Positions 29,001 to 42,184 of a stretch of 64,000 bases of DNA are shown here, piece by piece. The DNA is from Fragum whitleyi (taxonomy: Eukaryota > Mollusca > Bivalvia > Cardiida > Cardiidae), in NCBI GenBank assembly GCA_948146395.1, contig OX411543.1:20996026-21060025 (forward strand), in the 5' to 3' direction. The notes beneath the pieces are model-generated. The model did no database searches. It was not told where the DNA came from and was given only the letters and a program-made list of their open reading frames with translations. The position numbers and the translations under genes were made by a program. Within the stretch, counting starts at the first letter, position 1. Each line of letters starts with the position of its first letter.

Positions 29001-32000
29001 GGAGTAAAGGACTTTGAAGACTTTATTTAACAAAAGGTTAAACAGCTGATCAAAAGGTGCCGACGCCAGATGTTTTGGCTATCTTTAGAAAAGTTTCCAG
29101 AGCTGACACGCGACAGTTAGTTTACCTTGTGGGAATGGAATTCAGACCCTTTCCTTCATGTTGAGAATTTAGTATGATTTAATTAACTGTCTTTGTGTGC
29201 TTGAATTACAGATTAAAAATTGATAAAAAGGGATGTTTATTTTTTTAACAGGGCAGGTAGGCCATTTCCTTTAAAATTGAATTGAATTTAAAAATTTAAA
29301 TTGAATGACCATTTATTTTTTAGTGTCCTGAGAAATACTGCAATTATGCACAAGGACCAAACTTTAGTTGACAGGCAATGAGTCTTACCATTTTCGCAGC
29401 TGTAAACATTGAAAATTGTGTTCTTTTTCTAATTATTCTATTAATGTTTCGTATTCTAATGTTGATCGATATTTTTTCCGATACAGAAACATTCGATCCG
29501 ATATATCTATCGAATGTAAAATACCGGTATTCGATATATATCGGGAACCGGTACGGAGCCCTAGCAGGGGGCCACTCACCCATAGCCCCTAGGTCCCGTG
29601 GATTTTTTGTGAAATACCTATGCCCCTATGGTAAATATGTTAAATATTGAACTCTTGAAGTCTGGGTCCCTAAGATAAAATTGTTATTTTCCCAGTTATT
29701 TCTACTAAACATGAAGTGCTCAAAGTGAGCTATTGAGATCAGTCTGTGTCTTGTTGGTCTGTCAATATCTTGGCTTAAATGTCTATAACTCTAATAAGAA
29801 TGTTTATGGCAATAAAACTTCTAACAAGTCAGAAATCATTGGACAGCATGCCCATTAGGTTTAAGTAAAAAAAAAAATTGAGAGTACAAAGAAAAATCTA
29901 GGGGTACAAACCTTTGACTTGCAGAGTTAAGGCACATCAAATAAATATTATTAAAGTTTCTCAATATATTATTAGAGTAAAATTGATTTAAGGCTCAAAA
30001 GATCTACCACTGTTTTTCTGTAAAACATCTAAACTAATTTTCAATAATAGAATAACCATTATTCAAGAAGTAAATGCACCTGGTACATAATTTCCTGTTA
30101 ACAACAATTTTATTTGCAAATGTAAGCGCCTCTTATTCTTTCAAGTAAATTTATAAAATTGAAGATGTTGGCTTCTTCAAAATAAAACAAGGTAGTTTTC
30201 AGTTAAAACAATAAATATTATATATATAACAGGAGATGGTTGAATCACTGAAGAATCTTTTGAATTCTTTTGATGTACACAGTCATAAAAAAATTGGAGT
30301 TTCATGACTGCCAATGTTTACAACTTCAAAATTACCTGTTGAAATCAGCAAAAGGGTAATGCTGAGTAGTCTAATCATGAAGGTAAAAGGAGCCTCTGTG
30401 CAGTTATATGTATAATTGGATGATTTTGTATCCACAAAACACATTAATTGCAAGATTTGGACCTTTAATAATATCCTAAAATTATAGTAAAATTGATTTA
30501 CTACTTTATTAGATATTGATATTAAAAGATGCGAGTAAGAATTTTTGTTTGAGTGTGAAGTGTTACCTTATAAGCTTGAGTTTTCATTGATTTTAAAGAA
30601 AAATAAGTAAAAAACTATTAAATTAGTTTTACTTATACATTTGAACGTCTATTTTACCCATATGACCATCATTTTCACCATAAACATGAAAATTGTTTGT
30701 ATGTTTAAATCTTTATTTTGGACAAATACAATATGAATGTGTAAATCATTTTAGCCAAATACAATTTGAAAAATAATTTTGATAGTAAACTCAATTAAAA
30801 AAAATGTACAGAAAAAAACTGCCGTTTTGAATTTCACTCCCATATTTTTATTTCCACCTGTTAATTATCCTATCCATAATCTGCATTTTAAACTCATCAT
30901 CACATCATTGCTAGCTCATTGAGATATTGTGATCTAGCTCTGTCGGGTGTCTTGTTTACACTCTAGAAGTCACGTTTTACTCAAATGACTTGAAATAGGA
31001 CAGTGTTTGTCTTCATGATATCTAAGACATGTTAAAAAAACTAGGCAACATGGTCACATATTGGGAAACCTTGTGTTAACTCAAAGGTGGACACTAAAAA
31101 AAAACAACTGACCACTCTAGGGGTAAAAAATTTGACTCAAATGCTTTGAAAAATTGGTCTGTTTTATAGCATGATTACTCTGATAACTTTGAAATTGGTA
31201 GAGTCAGGTCAAAAACTAGGTCTCTGGGTCAAATCTTAGAAAAAAACATTTTAAGGCTGAAATATCTTGAAAAGGGGGGAAGGGGGATTATTCAAGAGAT
31301 TTGTTTAGTTTTCAAAACAAATAATTATTCATTCAAATACTATATTGTGATTATTCATTGGAATTTGTATTGTTATGTCTCATCAAATTCCAATGAGTAC
31401 CCACAACATAGCTTTGGATTAGAAACAACAGATTTAGATCGTCTTAACTTCCTCTCATCTGGAGCCCTGTCAGTGATAAATATAGTACAAAGCAAATCCA
31501 TTATTAACCCTTGTCATGCTGAATAAAAAATCTTGACAAATTTGCAATAAAATCTAAGTGACCAAAGTGCCAAATGCACTAAACGTGAGAGGGAATTCAT
31601 TGTGAAAATCAATCCTTTGAGCTATTCTGGTTTAAAAAAAGTAAAAACAGGTGCTATGACAAAGATCAGACTGCACATTTTGTGCAGGCTGATGTTTGTC
31701 TATAGCTCCCGTCGAGGCATGAATATTCCGGGTTCAGCATGACAAGGGTTAAAAAAAAAATGACCCTTCCAACCCCGGCACCTGAGAAACACTGATAACG
31801 ATCTCAAAAAGGTACGGTAAAATGCATTTAGTTTCATTAGAATTAGAAATCTAAAATTGTCTTTTGGAAAATAGGAGAAACTGATCATCTACGCAATACA
31901 AAAACTCTTTCTTTATTGTCGAGTTGCATGTACATGACTCAGAATAGTCCAATGATTGCTTTTAACATGAATACTTGTATCAATTTGGCTCTGATTTCAA

Positions 32001-35000
32001 TGATGAAAAATAATACATAGACTTGTTTGTGATTGGGAGTCCCTTTCACCTGCTTTGTAAGGCACATCAATGAGGAGATCAATACCATAACAGGAAACAT
32101 TGTGTCTGTATTTAAACATACGCTATTCTGAGATGTGTTATTTGCCCTATCAAAACAGAAAAGCTTCAAGATTGGTTATCAAATTTTGGCGATAGAAAAG
32201 ATTTTTACCTGGAGACAAAGCAGTAATAGCCACCACCATAGCGCAGTTGGTTAGGCATAAGACTTCCAATCCCTGGTGGCGGCTTATATCCTTTCCGATG
32301 TTTGTCTCTTACCAATGGGTTGATATAATCGTAAACCTATGTGAGATAGCAGTCGGAGGCTAGGAAAGGGTGTAATGGTAGTACAGGTGAAAGAAATACC
32401 AGGAATCCATTGCTAGGTGCTCCGGCCGCTGCGATATAACTGCAAAATTGTTGAAAGCAGCTTTAAAACTCATTCAAACAAACAAAGCAGTAATGTACAA
32501 AGTTGATATCTACTTGAGCCTTGTCAACTGTCAACTGTGCTACTCCTTGGCCTTGACCTTGGCTTATACTGCCTTCTTTCTATTACAGAGCTGAATCTAG
32601 GGCGCGGGATTGCGGGATTCCCGCTTTAAAATTGTTCATGCCGCAAAAATCATAAGGCCGTGCGGCACAGGTCACGCGCATTTTAAAAGATTGGCGCATA
32701 ATTAAATAAGCTGTGCGTTAATCGTGAACACATTTAGAGACTGTTGAGAAAACCCCTAATTTATATTGTATTGTGTAAAGCTGTTTATATCTACCCTGGA
32801 ATAATCGTAACTATAAATAGAATCCTCAGTAAGCTTCTTCGATAAAAGTAACGCTTCAGTGAAGATAGCCTACAGTTATTGTGTAGTATTATTCTAAGGT
32901 AATAGAGTCGTAAGTGATACCAATACACCTTATGGATAAAGCTTTATGCAATCAATTTTCACATATATCCTTTAAACACAAGACAGGCGACCCAGCTTCC
33001 GAAAGCTGTTAATTTAGATAAGAAATTTCTATCGGGACATAAGAATTATAATTGTCGGATAATAAATAAATAAGAATCAGGTACGAAAACTAGATTAATT
33101 TTTCCATTGTCTATGTCTGAATGGAATAGCTTCGCGTAATTGGAATGATACACCAAGATTTTGATGGTTTAATTTTGGAACTTTGATTATCCTCTCGGGA
33201 AATTCCTTTATTTATACTCTATTAAAATGCATCAATCAAAACTTTCATTTTCAACAACATCTATCATCAGGAATAATTATCATCGATACTTGGTCTAGTC
33301 CACGTGAGTGCAACTTTACTGAAGTTGTACTTACGACGTTTTGGTTGCACATTTTCAGTAGAGTGAGTGATTGTGAAACACGACTGTTCACATTTCTTTC
33401 TCTTCCAATGGGCAATCAATACAGCATCCGTATAACAGAGGGGAGGGTTTGGAAAGCCTTTAGAACCAAATGAATTAAATTACTTACCTTAAAAAGATTT
33501 ATAAAGAAAATGAAAGGACAAAAAATATCTCAACAACATAATATCTTTATGAAATAAATGGACATACAGGTTGTTACAAAATGTTCCTTCACATCTCACT
33601 GTCTTTTGTGTCTCTCTTTTTAAGATACTAAGTCAGAACTTTGAATTTAGTGTGTAAAAGAGAATGTCTGCTTGTGGCCCAATCCTTAAACATGTTGGCC
33701 CACATTTTAAAATGTGATGGGGGAGTTGGCCCACTTTATTGGAAACCTAGATTCAGCCCTGTATTAAATTATTGATGTGCAGAAAACATGAGCTAGGCTG
33801 CTTAACCCTTGTCATGCTGAATAAATTTTGGTTAAAAATTTGCATCAAAATCAGCGCTCTAGATAAGGTCCGTATTTCCGTATTTTACGGATGTAAAATT
33901 ACTTGTTACGCATCATTTTTAGCAAAACTCCGTAAAAGATACGGATTGTTTTGGACATGTACGGATATTTTTGAGTACGAACGCGTAATCAAAGGGAAGT
34001 TACTCTTGCAGAATTTAAGATCTTCATTTCGACTATTCCCGATTTTGACGAGCATCTCCGTTACCCGCTAAGACTTTCTGTAAACTGGAAAGTAGCATCG
34101 CCGAAGGTTCCCGATTGCTAGTAACGTTTTAAATGTGCACTCGGAAGTTACCGATCGTTTTCGACTATTCCCGTGACAATGGAATGCGGCCCATGAGAAA
34201 ATAATTTGTAAACAGTGCGGTACCCCGCATTGGTACCCTTATTATTTTCCTTACGAAATGATGTGAGACCAGCTGATCTTCTGACCTAAATTTTCGATTG
34301 GCGTCACCGCAAAATTACGCTTATCGACAGAAAAACACCATACGTCATAGGGATCTTTTTCAATGGTTTACTCAAAAGGTCTCACTAAATCCCAGACAAA
34401 TTATCAAAGCGTTTATGGACGAAATAACATACTCCATCACTGAAAATAAGTTCAGGCAGTAAAACGAAGGGACCCTAAAACGAAAAGGTTCGTAGCAAGC
34501 AGTTTCGTTCTCGACGATTTGAATGTCTGCTTGGACAAGAGAAATCTACAATCTGAGTCAAAAATGACTACTGATCAGGAATCTGCGGTTCAAAATTGAT
34601 TATTCATCATAAATCATCAGTTTTGATGCTATGTTATAATGTAGATTTCAAATGTAAATTGCAATTGTTCTTCTGACAGAAAGTAAAGTGAAAGTAGACT
34701 CCTCTTTCTGATGCTTACCCTGGTTCAAGTAGTTATGCGTATTTTATAAAATATTAAGATGATGATTTTGCTGCCAACTAGACCTAATTGAAGTTTCAAA
34801 ATAAAAAATGAGAAAATTAAAAATATGATGTAAGAAGATTCAATACAATTAAAAAACATATAACATTTTTATGATCCATTTGGGGATGAGGGGGGGGGGG
34901 GGGTATTTTTTCTGTTCTTCACTGTCTCAGTTATTAAATTCATATACAAAAAAAAACGTATTTTCAGTTTCTAGTCTCAATGATTGAAAAAGGAAAGATA

Positions 35001-38000
35001 ATTCTATATTAAATGGAAGGGTTGCTGTATTGATGTTAAAGAGGTTCAGGTACAAAAACTTGTTTTATAGGTTATAATAAAGAATCGAAAAATTACTTTT
35101 CTTCCATTTGCTCTTTACTGAAAGTTCTGTGTACTGATGCCCAATATCAGGTACTGATTTAAAATTATTTCAATCAGTACTGTACTGATGGCCTTTGAAA
35201 TTATCTGGAGCACTGAAAATCAAAGGGCAAAAAGCACTGAAAGTTCCAAATGTAGGTCAATTTTTATTTGAAAAATTAAATCTTTTGACAATTCTGGTTT
35301 GAAAGTGAGAAACAGGTGGTGTAGCCTAACATCAGACTGCACATATGTGCAGGCTGATGTTTTTCTATAGCTCCTGCCAAAGCAGGAATATTCCGGGTTC
35401 AGCATGACAAGGGTTAAGATGTCACAAAGATTTGTTTAAAACAAAATGGGGTTTATGCAAGATAAGGCTTCATGTTGCCTTGAGACTGTAAAGCAATAAA
35501 TTGAAATTTTTGTGAATATAACACCCAAGATACTAGTGATGGGCTGATTAATTGATATAACTTGATAATCAGTTGGTTTTGACTTCCAATGACAACAATC
35601 GATTAAGAAATCTCATAATCAATTAATAGGTTATAAATGTGTAAATTGCAGCCATTTAATGTTTTGAAAGATTACTGTCACTTTTGTCTCTTTTTCAGTC
35701 TAGGCTACTTCTTATTTTCTGGTAACATCTTTGTTATTGAGAAAACAATTTATTTTAAACTAACACTGGGAATGGACCTACACTTAACCATTGGTGGTCT
35801 CTGACCACCAATGTTTTAAAGTGTAGATCCATTCCAGATATGCTACAGGATACAACACAAACATTTTTTTCATTATCTACATAAAAACCAAAGATAAGTT
35901 TTAAAACGAACCTTATTATACCAAAGTGTACATTCATTGAGAATTGTAATGAGTTCTAAGAACTGATAGTAGTATGGATCATTAGTTGATTGTGCTCTTT
36001 CATAAGACGTAAATTTATCATGATTTGAAACCAATTGTCCAATACCACTAGATACTGGTTACACCACTGTTTGTTTTGCAGGTGATAAACTGGGCCGAGT
36101 GGTGCATATTATCCAGTCCAGAGAGCCGTCCTTGCGGGATTCCAATCCAGACGAGATTGAGATAGATTTTGAAACTCTCAAGCCATCAACCCTACGAGAG
36201 TTAGAAAACTATGTCATGTCATGTCTGAAGCGAAAACCAAGAAACTACAGTATGTGAAATAATAATTTTGAACTTAAGACTAATTATTTTGAGGTTCCAT
36301 TGGATTAAAAAATAAAAAAAAAGGATTTATACAGATAATTGAAATCTTTTCAAATTATAACTAATATAATTCTAGATTTGTATAAATGTTGTAGATTAAT
36401 TAATGTAATTCTGTAGTATTGTCAATGGTTTTCAGAAGTAAGATGGATATGTTCAAATCAGCCTTTTGCTGAGTGAGCCAAGTAAGCTGTTGATGTTTTA
36501 GCCAAAGCTCTTGAATGTGTGATGTTTTCTTCTCCATTCAGCTAAAAGGACTCCTGGTAAATCAAAACAGCAAGCTCAACAAGAAAAACGGCATGAGATT
36601 GAGAAACGACTGCAAGATGTAACGGGTCAACTTGGTGGGCCAAAGAAATCAGCAAAGAAAGGTAAAGATTGAGTTAAGACAATAATTTGTTTCTGGAAAG
36701 ATCTTTGAATTTCATTGATAGATCCAAACCATTGTATTTACTATGAATTTTTCTATGTCATTGATTAAACAAATGGTTTTCTTTCACATTCAATGCTCTG
36801 GCAATACTAGTTTTCAGTAAAAAGAATTTTTTTGCTGAAAAGATAGATGAAACTATGTCAATAAAATTTATATTTTGAGTCTTATTTGACACCAATTTTA
36901 TTCTCCTCACTTTAACATAGATGTTAAAATGAGATTGTTCTGCTGATTATTCCAGATACCATATTTTATGTGATAAGTAGAACAAAATTGGCTCATGTAT
37001 ATTGTTATTCTTTATGAAACTTTATATGAATGTTCACTATCACAAGAGCTATCCATACAATCAAGTGGGTCAACTCTGAAAGCATTGTTTTTACTAGGAT
37101 TTATGCATTATCCAGCACCTGCAGCAGGGAGTTTCCCTTGCAGATGGTGCTCTTGTTTTTAGCTTGCCTGAACACGAAGTGCTCAAGATGAGAGCTTTTG
37201 TGGTTGTGTGATGTATGTCGTCAACATTTACCTTGTAGACACTCTAGAGGCGACATTTTGCTTGATCAGCCTGAAAATTGGTCAGGCTGACAGTCTTGAT
37301 AAAATCTTGGATGAGTAAGAAATTAGGTCAATTGGGGTCAAAAACTAGGTCACATGGTCAAGTGGAGTCATTACTAGGTCACAGGGTCAAATCTTAGAAC
37401 AAATTTGTAGTCACTCTAGAGGCTCCATTTTTAGGTCAATTAACCTGAAAATTGGTTATATTGTTTGTCATGATAAAATCTTGTTTGAATTCGAAATTGG
37501 ATCAAGTGGGGTCAAAAATTAGGTCACAAGGTCAAATCTTAGAAAAACCTTGTAGACACTCTAAGAGGCAATATTTTTGGCTCCTCAACCTGGAAATTGG
37601 TCAGATTCGAAATTCAGTCAAGTGGGGTCAAAAACTAGGTCACAATGTCAAATCCCAGAAAAAAACTTGAAGATAGAGACCATATTTTTGGCTCAATCAA
37701 CCTGAAAATTGCAAGATTAGTTGTTCCATGATATCTTTGTCAAGTTTGAAATTGATTTAGAGTGGAGTTTAAAAAAAAAAAAAAGAAAGAAAGAACAAAA
37801 CTAGGTCACTCGTTCAAACGTTCAAATCTTAAAAAAAACCTTGTTAACACTCTAGAGATTATATTTTTGGCTCAACCTGAAAGTTAGTCAGATTGATTGT
37901 CTTGATTAAATCTAAATCAAGATGGAAATTGAGTCAAGTGGTGTCCAAAACTGGATCACAAGGTCAAATCTGAAAAAAAAAACCTTGTGGCCACTCTAGA

Positions 38001-41000
38001 GGCCCTACTTATGGATCAATAAACCTGCAAATTGGTCAGATTAAACTTGTTGATATCTCTTGTTGGAAATAGGGTCAGGAGGTCAAATTTGGAAAAACAT
38101 TGTAGTCACTGTAGATGCCAAATCTATAAATGACAATTTTCATGAAGTCCCAGACAAGATTTTAGAGCACTAGTGGGATCAGATTATAAATGAGGTCAAG
38201 AGGTCAGATCTAAGACATATAAGTGAATTAGGGCCACTATGACCCTCTTGTTTTGCAAGCCAAATGTACAAGTTTTTTAGTAAAGCATGCAGTTGAGAGA
38301 ATTATGAGTTACTTATCTGATATCATTTCAGATGAAAAGGGAGGTGATCCTGCAGGTGGAGCTAGTCACCTTAGTTCCAGTAGCAGTAGTGGTTCTGATA
38401 GCGAGTCCTCATCCAATACCAGCTCATCCAGCTCGTCCGATTCCAGTGACTCTGAGTCAGGTTAGACAACTCTGACCAACCTGTAGTTAGTAAAATACGG
38501 TGATATCCATACCCGTCTTAGCTGAGCTATTGAATTGCCCTTATGAAAATAGTTTGTGGCAATTTCAAGTTCTACTTTTATGGGTTTATAGAAGAACAAA
38601 TTGATGGGTCAGCTCAAAACTATTGTAGGAATGTATAGGTGCTTACAATAGTTTTTGTGCTAACCCATTGAAATGGTGAAAGTTGGTAGAGTGCTAGAGT
38701 ACATAGTGTCTGCATCATACAGACCCTAAACAATCTGGCACAAATCCATCCATTTATATGTAAAGTATTTATGATAAAGAAGTGCAAAGTGCTTAAATGA
38801 TAATTAACAGTGGTCATATTGGTTGGCTTCAGAGCTAAAGTAATGTACCAATTAATCAAGAGCTAAAGATAAGAGGGGTTATTTTGGATTTCCAAATAGA
38901 ATAATTGGAAATTATTTTTGCATAAATTCTATGTTATGAGTATTCATTGGAATCATCCTGATTAGATGTTTCAAATGAGTACCAACAACATAGATTTTCA
39001 ATGATAAAGATTTTAGATTAGTGTTACCCCCGCTTATCTATACCTCAGTTGAGTTAAGCCATATTTTTCTAGGGAATTGTTAGGTTAGAAAAAAAATTGA
39101 AAGGTAAGAGGTTAAGAAATAGATACGAGTCATTCCCTATGCATGAAAAGATTACCATGATTTACAGATTTCACAAGACAATTCTGTCTCAAACAAAATT
39201 TTTATGTAGATTGTCAAAAACAAATTCATTATAAAGAGGGCTGATGATGAAGTAGCAGTAGCATTCTGTTAATTAATGGTATTTCTAACCTGAAAAAAGG
39301 AATAGATAAAACCAGTCTCTTTCACTCAAGTATCATTTGGTCATGAATTCTTGGGAATCAGCAGTATTCAACGGTTTAGCCATAAAGTTTGTATATTGGT
39401 CAGCATCTCGTGTATATTTATTTATAAATCATTTAGGTGCTTCATTTTGTCATTTGATTTCATGTGTACAATGATGACTGACTGATAGGTTTACTGAGAA
39501 TTTGTTTGATGTCAAGTTTCACTGAGATGTGGTTTGGTTATCAAATAATCCAAATATCACACTAAATTATAAAGATCTACTCTTTTGACAGAAGCTTTGT
39601 TGGAATTAAAATTCTCCTTTGCTGTAGAACACTTAGTCAAAAATATGGGGCTCGGGTGAATGTAAAACTTCTGCAAATCACTAATGGGGGGGGGGAGGGG
39701 GGGGGGGTGTCATGTTATGTATGTACTGTTGAAAGTGACCTTTTCCCCATAGAGGTTCAAATTAAGGCTCTTCATTCCAAACATTAATGTAAATATTACC
39801 ATATGAAGCATATGAGCAAGCTGCTTTGAAAGATCTGAAGATGTACAATTCCAAATGCTGTAGTCCTATTGTCAAGGACAAAATTGATGTAAATGTATAA
39901 TCCAAACCGTATAGAGTTCGTACAAAAAAGCTTTTTTTGTCATTTATTTGAAATGTTAAAAGAAACCCTTATTGAAATTGATACTTAATTTCTGGATGAA
40001 TGTAGAGCAATTGAGTTTAATTTTGAAACACCATAAGGAAAAAACAAATCATGTGCAGGGTGCTGTTTTGTATAGTTGATATATAATCATGGTAAAATTT
40101 TCCACATTTAAATTATCAGTATATATGATGATATTTTCATTGTTACTTACAATTTTCAGGGTCTGAATTCTTTCCATTGCAAAAAATTAAGTATTAATAG
40201 ACTATGACTTAGTGTTGAAAGTCTGCATGACTGATTACTTAAACTATTTATTTATGCACACTTGAAAAGAAAGGAAACAAAAAAAATGAATACTTGACAC
40301 TCAATACTGTAGCTTTGATCAACTGCTAAATGACTGAATTCAGGCCCTGAAATTTGCAGCTTGTCAGAAACACAGACAGAGGGGGGAGATTAATTTTAGA
40401 TAGAAATAGCCTGACAATACTGTCTATTGTCTGATGTTAAAAGATCTCATTTGAAATCATTTTGTGATGATTCCAATAAGTACCTGTATTTTGTTTGAGA
40501 AAAAACGATTTCAAAATGCTTTACCCCCTTCTATCTATATCTGATAAAAAGATGTGATGGTATATTCTCTTAAAGTTCTAATGGCTTTTTTGGGGATAAA
40601 ATAAATCTAATGCATAAAGAAAGAGTAATAGGTAATAATAAGGCCAAGGGTGTTTATACCTCTTTAAAGAATAGTTATACATTGATATCAATTTGTCAAC
40701 AAATATAGTATTAGATGTTGAGCAATGCTTCATTTATAATTGTTATTTATAAAGACACTGATGTATTTGAAGAGAATATACCATTATATCCATGGATCAC
40801 AGCCTAATCGAGACCGTAAGGTAAAGTGTTTGCGGGCAGGTTTGCTTGATTTGTAAGGTATCCTAGTTGGATCAGTTATGTGTTTTGCTGTAAAAACTCG
40901 AATTGCGAGTTCTTTCCACAGCTAAACCAACGATCACCCAAGATGTGGTTTAGATGAAATGTGGTTAAACTAGACATTGCAATAAAACTGAGCTGTTGAA

Positions 41001-42153
41001 AGTGGTGTTAAACCCTGTACGAATTTTATAAACTCAGCTTTATTTGTAAAAAATTGAGGTAATTCTTCATAAGCAATGTCAATGATGAATTGGGAAAAAA
41101 GCTTTCAAGCACTTTATCTTGCAGAACAGGGTTAAGGTTTGTATGATTTTCTACTATGTACTAGAGTCTTGGCTAAGTTGGAGCAATGACATTCCAAAAA
41201 TAGTGATACTTACTACTCTCGTGTCTTAAACCAATCGCTGAGGAATAGTTAAAACTGTTTAAAAACAAAGAAGAGCGTAGATGACTTTCAGAATGATTAT
41301 GATTTTTGAAGTTTTGAAAATCTTTGGTCCTCTGAATAAAAAATATTTTGGAAAATACTTTATTTCTGACAATATTTCCTAAAGCTTTTATCTGCAGAGA
41401 TGTTGAAAAAAGCTTAGTATTTTAATAGAATAGGTTTAAGCGAGTCTAATTAGTATCACTAAGTCTTGTGTGAAAAACAAATAAAATCAAATTGCTCCCT
41501 CTATCCAAAGCTCTACAATTATAAGTTTTGTAAAGCCCGAGTGCAGAATGTGTTCTTTCTGGATTGAGCCCAGCCAATATTAGGCTGGAAATGGCATAAA
41601 TTATTTTGTGCTTTTTCGATAATAAATGAGATTTGGTTTTAAAAAAAATTAAAATGGTCAGATGGTCATGTTTAATAACTCATTTTCAAATAATTGCTAT
41701 TTATCGTCTATGCTGCTGTTATATTCATGATAAATTAAAATTTGGTAAATCTCCATTATTTTTCTCATTATGCCCTTTTAAGGAATTTTCTGTGCAACTC
41801 AAAATGTCATGGTGTGTTTGGATGTTTTATGCAAGGAAGTTAGTTGAATAATTAAATGACAACAACCCGAATATACAATAAGTTGCAACTTGACTAATTC
41901 TGATCATATATTGCCTGAATTTAACAATAGGGTAAATTTTCAGGGTATTCATTTCTCCATATCAATAAGTTGCATCATTAAGATAGAAGGAATCCAAATT
42001 TGAGAAGAATGGTTAATCTTGATATTGGCTGGTCTCAATTTGACACTAATGCACTCGTGATGGCTACTTGAAGTGATTTTGTAAAAGCAATGGCTATGGT
42101 AAGCCACTTGTTTGATTCAAATTTTTGTATTCAAATATTGTTTGAATAAAAAC

Positions 42154-42184
<31 letters not shown>

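Noticed and set aside
32231..32300. tRNA gene considered from the A box TAGCGCAGTTGGTTAGGC
   Set aside because: No full cloverleaf or proper B box at tRNA spacing; it continues into a SINE body shared with other copies.
42145..42184. Processed retrocopy end considered from AATAAA followed by a long A-tract
   Set aside because: No coding similarity upstream and no flanking duplication seen; it fits equally a polyadenylation signal next to a genomic A-run.
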